Of a stretch of 59,278 nucleotides of DNA, positions 55,679 through 59,278 are shown in pieces. The position numbers and the translations under genes are program-made. The notes beneath the pieces are model-generated. The model was not told where the DNA came from and ran no database searches. It saw nothing but the letters and a program-made list of their open reading frames with translations. This DNA is from Deltaproteobacteria bacterium (lineage in GTDB: Bacteria > Desulfobacterota > Dissulfuribacteria > Dissulfuribacterales > QOAL01). The stretch is from NCBI GenBank assembly GCA_026986785.1, contig JALSNW010000005.1:1-59278 (forward strand), given 5' to 3'. Numbering within the stretch: the stretch's first letter is position 1; every line of letters starts with the position of its first letter.

Positions 55679-56770
55679 ATGGACAGGCGGAGTTTACTCA
55701 AAAAAGGTGTATTGGCAGGGGCAGCAGTTGCAGCGTCATCGGCCTTGGGCACGAGTTCAGCCCAGGCCGTTGTCACGGGAAAGCAGATAAAATGGCGAAT
55801 GGTCACATCTTGGCCCCCAGCTTTTCCCATCCTTCAGACTGGCGTGGAGAGGTTTGCAAAGCGGGTAGGTGAACTTACCGGCGGTAGGCTAAGCATACAG
55901 GTCTATGCAGGAGGCGAGTTGGTGCCGCCCCTTGGGGTCTTTGATGCCGTCTCTTCTGGTTCTGTTCAATGTGGTCACAGTGCTGCCTATTATTGGGCTG
56001 GAAAGTGCAATGCGGCCCAGTGGTTTACTTGCGTCCCTTTTGGCATGGATGCCCAGGGGATGAACGCCTGGTTTTACTTTGGCAATGGCCTCAAGTTATG
56101 GGAAGAGGTCTACGCCCCGTTCAATCTCATACCCAGGCCTGCTGGCAATACCGGTGTCCAGATGGGTGGTTGGTTCAATAAGAAGATAGAATCCATGGAC
56201 GATTTCAAGGGACTCAAGATGAGGATACCTGGTCTTGGTGGCAAGGTGATTGCCAAGGCCGGTGGTGCGGTCGTTCTCTTGCCAGGGGGTGAGATCTACA
56301 CATCTCTCGAAAGGGGTGTGATCGATGCCACAGAGTGGATAGGACCGTGTCACGATATTCGAATGGGCTTTTACAAGGTTGCCAAATACTATTATTATCC
56401 AGGGTGGCACGAGCCGGGCAGTGCCCTTGAGCTCATAATGAACAAAAAGGCCTACGAGGCCTTGCCCAGCGATATCAGGGCCGCCTTGGATACGGCAGCT
56501 TCAGAGCTGAATGTGCAGATGCTGTCGGAGTTCGAGACCGAAAACGCCAAGGCGCTTTCACAATTGAAGAGTTTTCATAAGATCCGGCTCTTGCGTTTCC
56601 CGGACAAGGTTCTCGAGGGCCTCAAGGTACTTGCCGCAGAGACCATTGAGGAAACCGCATCCAAAGATCCCCAGGCAAATAAGGTGAACGAGGATTTTAT
56701 GACATTCAAAAAACAACTTGCAGCATGGAACAAGATATCTGAAAAATCCTATTATGATTCTATGCTGTAG
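55679..56770 (+). CDS. TRAP-type transporter substrate-binding protein (DctP/TakP family)
   Basis: A 363-residue periplasmic binding protein. The N-terminus MDRRSLLKKGVLAGAAVAAS with its RR pair looks like a Tat signal peptide, ending near AQA. The DctP fold shows WRMVTSWPPAFPILQTGVERF, GGRLSIQVYAGGELVPPLGVFDAVSSG, MDDFKGLKMRIPGLGGKVIAKAGGAVV and GEIYTSLERGVIDATEW, close to the TakP group that binds 2-oxo acids. No TRAP permease gene is nearby; it stands alone before a sensor kinase. AGGAGG precedes the start. Confidence 0.9.
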   Translation: MDRRSLLKKGVLAGAAVAASSALGTSSAQAVVTGKQIKWRMVTSWPPAFPILQTGVERFAKRVGELTGGRLSIQVYAGGELVPPLGVFDAVSSGSVQCGHSAAYYWAGKCNAAQWFTCVPFGMDAQGMNAWFYFGNGLKLWEEVYAPFNLIPRPAGNTGVQMGGWFNKKIESMDDFKGLKMRIPGLGGKVIAKAGGAVVLLPGGEIYTSLERGVIDATEWIGPCHDIRMGFYKVAKYYYYPGWHEPGSALELIMNKKAYEALPSDIRAALDTAASELNVQMLSEFETENAKALSQLKSFHKIRLLRFPDKVLEGLKVLAAETIEETASKDPQANKVNEDFMTFKKQLAAWNKISEKSYYDSML

Positions 56771-56891
56771 AGGGCCGGTTGCCTTTTGGGACACAAGAGG
56801 ATGAGAAGATCTTCTTGTCCTGATGAAGATATGACATGGCTCGATCGACTCCAAGGAGGGCCTGGAGGCCCCAAGGTCTCCAGGCGAAATA

Positions 56892-58433
56892 ATGACCTCG
56901 AGGACCCTTAGTAGGCATCTGAAAGAGGGAATAAAACGGCTTTGTGGACCCCTCGGTGTGATAGACATCGGGTTCCTTGTCCTCAGGGGTATTACAGTCT
57001 TTGGAGGTATCGCTTGGCTGCTTCTTGCCCCTTTGTCCGCCAATGAAAAGGAAGATCTTGCCAAGGCCCTGATCGCCTTCACCATCTATAGCACTCTTCT
57101 CTATCTCTATATCTTCAAAAGGCCAGAGAAGATCCGCTATGCCTATATCGCCTCCCTGTTTCTTGACATGGTCTTTGTCTTTTTCCTTGTCAGTTTTCAT
57201 AGGGATCTCAATAATAGCTTTTTCCTCGGGTACTATCTCCTAACTGCCCTTCATACATTCTACTTTGGTCCAAAGTTCGGGGCCGCTGTTGCCACCATCT
57301 CTGGCATCATGTACCTGATTAACGTTATGCCCTATCTCGGTAGCATACACTGGACCGACCAGGCCTTGAGGATAGCCTTTCTATATCTGATAGCCATCCC
57401 TCTCGGCCTACTTTCGGAGAAGCTGAGGAGAGACAAGGACAGGATAGAGGATCTGAACAAGAGGCTTGAGGCATCCATCGCCTATTTGAAGAGGACCCAG
57501 GCCAGGTTGGTCGAGGCAGAGAAATTGGCTGCCATGGGCAGGCTCACTTATGACATTGCCCACGAGATCAGAAACCCCCTTTCTGCCTTGGGAGGTATGG
57601 CCAGGCGCCTTGACAAATACATACCAGAGGGGACAAAGGAGAAGGACTATCTCAAGGTCATACTCAATGAGGCAGAAAGGCTGGAGGCAATATTGAAGGA
57701 CGTCATGATACTGTCCTCCGAGCAATTCCGCTTCGAACTGAAAAGAGGTGACATAAATAGGCCGGTAAGGGATGCTGTGAAGTTTTTTTGTGATATGTGT
57801 CAGAGTGGCAAGATCAGGTTGGTGGAGAACTATCAACCCGATCTTCCAAGGATATATTTTGATTATGATCAGATCAAACAGGCAACGGGTAACTTGATAA
57901 CAAATGCCATTGATGCAGTAAGCCAGGAGGGAGGTGTCATCTCTGTAAGGACCGGGACCAGGATGCAAAATGAGGTCTTGTGGGTAACTGTATCCATCAA
58001 CAATAGTGGCAAACCCATACCAAAGGAGGAACTGGATCTCATATTTCAGCCCTTTTACTCCACAAAGAAGATCGGGGTTGGAACTGGTTTGGGACTTGCC
58101 ATCGTTCAGAAGATCATGGAGGAACACAGGGGATACATCGATGTGGAGAGTGAAGAACTTACAGGGACTACCTTTACCCTATATTTCCCATATCAAAGCG
58201 AGGAAGAAGACAAGAAGATCCAGTGCTGGCAATACATAAAGTGTGGCATTGAAAAGGATCCAACAAGACGTTGCCCAGCCTATCCATATTTCGGCAGGAT
58301 ATGTTGGGCCATAGCAGGTACCATGTGCGAGGGCAGGGTAATGGGCACCTATGCGGAAAAGATAAAAGAATGCAAGAACTGCCCCTTCTACCAGCAGTGT
58401 CATGAACCCGGATTATCTACTTCAGAGACCTGA
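56892..58433 (+). CDS. Membrane sensor histidine kinase with two-CW-type Cys-rich tail
   Basis: The 513-residue kinase has an N-terminal membrane region with about five helices (25-180), a short coiled coil, HisKA with HEIRNPLSALGG (His near 228) and HATPase with NLITNAIDAV and GVGTGLGLAIVQKIMEEHRG. Residues 435-503 are Cys-rich: CWQYIKCG, RRCPAYPYFGRICWAIAGT, then CKNCPFYQQC, resembling the two-CW domain. The last ten residues lie in a MITE-like repeat. A hairpin (CCTGGAG...CTCCAGG, 56860-56884) precedes the start, and there is no clear ribosome binding site. No response regulator is adjacent. Confidence 0.88.
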   Translation: MTSRTLSRHLKEGIKRLCGPLGVIDIGFLVLRGITVFGGIAWLLLAPLSANEKEDLAKALIAFTIYSTLLYLYIFKRPEKIRYAYIASLFLDMVFVFFLVSFHRDLNNSFFLGYYLLTALHTFYFGPKFGAAVATISGIMYLINVMPYLGSIHWTDQALRIAFLYLIAIPLGLLSEKLRRDKDRIEDLNKRLEASIAYLKRTQARLVEAEKLAAMGRLTYDIAHEIRNPLSALGGMARRLDKYIPEGTKEKDYLKVILNEAERLEAILKDVMILSSEQFRFELKRGDINRPVRDAVKFFCDMCQSGKIRLVENYQPDLPRIYFDYDQIKQATGNLITNAIDAVSQEGGVISVRTGTRMQNEVLWVTVSINNSGKPIPKEELDLIFQPFYSTKKIGVGTGLGLAIVQKIMEEHRGYIDVESEELTGTTFTLYFPYQSEEEDKKIQCWQYIKCGIEKDPTRRCPAYPYFGRICWAIAGTMCEGRVMGTYAEKIKECKNCPFYQQCHEPGLSTSET

Positions 58434-58559
58434 AAAAAGACAATTCCTTTGAATGGGTGCATGGTCAGCATGCATCATTTGTTGTGGAGCACGTGAAGTA
58501 TCAAAATACAGAAGGGCGTCATCCCAGGTAAGATCGGAAGCTGCATGATCTTGGGATGA
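58401..58559 (-). repeat. MITE-like repeat, copy 7
   Basis: The left end CATGAACCCGGATTATCTAC (58401-58420) and the right end AAGCTGCATGATCTTGGGAT (58538-58557) are imperfect inverted repeats. The inner left part, read in reverse, matches copies 3 and 4 (CATTCAAAGGAATTG, then T-run, CAGG). It overlaps the last 33 bases of the kinase gene. Confidence 0.65.
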
Positions 58560-58633
58560 AAGAAGACCAGGGGCATTTGCCAGATATAAACCAGCAACAA
58601 GCCCCCGACCCCCATTGGATCAACGTTTTTCCC

Positions 58634-58867
58634 CTACATACACCAACACCATAGCCATCTGCCAGCCTTTACACAGCATGGGGTATTGCCAGGGCTGGAG
58701 ATGATAAGTGTGGCCTTTATGTCATTGATCTCTTTCAGGGGATGTCTGTATAGGTCACATTCGTTCAGGATCTTGACCTCCCTCCCCTTGGGTGGCTCTA
58801 CGCCTATGACCTCGCCATCCTTGTCGTAAAGTACCTTGAAATACGCTTTGGGTCCCTTTTCGCTCAT
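58634..58867 (-). CDS. Small protein with Cys/Trp-rich C-terminus
   Basis: A 77-residue protein with an excellent ribosome binding site (AAAGGAGG before the ATG). The N-terminal half is charged (AYFKVLYDKDGEVIGVEPPKG); the C-terminus is PCCVKAGRWLWCWCM, with four Cys and three Trp in 15 residues. I do not recognise a family. It follows the partial TonB-dependent receptor gene by 38 bases in the same direction, so the two are likely co-transcribed. Metal or cofactor binding, or a precursor peptide, would fit, but nothing proves it. Confidence 0.65.
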   Translation of the reverse strand: MSEKGPKAYFKVLYDKDGEVIGVEPPKGREVKILNECDLYRHPLKEINDIKATLIISSPGNTPCCVKAGRWLWCWCM

Positions 58868-58905
58868 GTTCTCCTCCTTTGTTGTGCATTTTTTCTGATC
58901 CCGAC

Positions 58906-59278
58906 TCAGAACCAGAAGGTTATCCTCGTAAATATGAAACGCTTAGGGCATATTGTGGGATTTGACGGGTCGGTATCTTGAAAACTGAAGTGGTGATCCA
59001 ATAGGTTTTTCCCCTCAAGTTCTATCATCCCATATCTCTTGGGTAGCCTGTAGCGAATGGAAAGATCCAGTACCCAGAAATGATCCCTGCCATAATAGGT
59101 ACCATATTGACGATTTCCAAAAATGCCTGATTGCCATACGGCAGTAGCATTGAACCTTGCCCCAAAACCAATTGGTAGAAATAGGCCAACCGACAAGGGT
59201 AGCCTGTGGGTTTCAAGGCAGACTATATCTTCTTCTCCTGGCTGATAATCCGTTCTGTCAAATTTTTCATACTGGTAT
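58906..59278 (-). CDS. TonB-dependent receptor, 3' part (runs off the window)
   Basis: The last 123 residues or so of an outer-membrane barrel. Amphipathic strands such as EKFDRTDYQPGEEDIVCLET, LSVGLFLPIGFGARFNATAV, HFWVLDLSIRYRLPK and the terminal RFIFTRITFWF with the C-terminal Phe are typical of TonB-dependent receptors, as is ELEGKNLLDHHF near the end. The frame is open to the right edge, so the start and ligand are unknown. Confidence 0.8.
   Translation of the reverse strand, partial: YQYEKFDRTDYQPGEEDIVCLETHRLPLSVGLFLPIGFGARFNATAVWQSGIFGNRQYGTYYGRDHFWVLDLSIRYRLPKRYGMIELEGKNLLDHHFSFQDTDPSNPTICPKRFIFTRITFWF

Noticed and set aside
55468-55872. 134-codon frame overlapping the TRAP-type binding protein
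   Set aside because: Its last two thirds are out-of-frame translation of a certain gene.

Overview
The window looks like a chromosomal piece of an anaerobic, nitrogen-fixing, Gram-negative bacterium, most likely a Desulfobacterota (deltaproteobacterial) lineage. The reasons are: P-II genes nifI1/nifI2 between nifH and nifD (the arrangement of methanogens and strict anaerobes), a clostridial-type NifD insertion with a short NifK, sigma54/NifA control, a CbiK-type cobaltochelatase in a B12 operon, TonB-dependent receptors, and MotAB. The lineage is inferred from gene content, not from a marker-gene comparison.

Layout. 1-2636: AT-rich left edge and the potassium transporter kup. 3050-16615: a nitrogen fixation island. 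nifE-nifN-nifB run rightward from a sigma54 promoter with a NifA-type upstream site. nifA is reversed. nifH-nifI1-nifI2-nifD-nifK follow from a second sigma54 promoter and continue into a NifB paralogue that has lost all three radical-SAM cysteines, a thioredoxin-like 2Fe-2S ferredoxin and a HEPN-like protein. nifV, nifU, nifS and a free nifX are not in the window. 16784-22430: a YyaL/DUF255 protein and two large exported proteins (LamG-PA14-OmpA; beta-helix with PKD).

22849-33290 is a ten-gene leftward operon behind a cobalamin riboswitch and terminator: btuB receptor, an ABC ATPase with a C-terminal extra domain, cobO, a CbiR-like TIM-barrel protein, the substrate-binding protein, btuC, cbiK, exbB, exbD, tonB. 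It reads as a complete corrinoid uptake and remodelling system with its own energising complex. cbiB and cobQ lie further on (36298-38782), separated by a metallo-hydrolase/rhodanese protein and a DUF2892 membrane protein.

39152-47661 is a rightward run: hisS, aspS, a homocitrate/isopropylmalate-synthase-like enzyme with a Cache-like C-terminus, a radical SAM protein and a DUF342 protein. 47666-55377 runs leftward: PilZ, motB, motA, hrpA, a metallo-hydrolase, yacG and an SH3-anchor protein. 55679-58433 holds an orphan TRAP-type binding protein and a sensor kinase with a Cys-rich tail. The right edge holds a small Cys/Trp-tailed protein and the 3' part of a TonB-dependent receptor.

A family of degenerate, 130-160 bp, MITE-like repeats with TGCATAATCC-type inverted ends sits in most long intergenic gaps (27-170, 9020-9163, 16702-16760, 20399-20561, 22463-22594, about 34996-35238, 58401-58559). 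In one place a copy supplies the end of a coding sequence.
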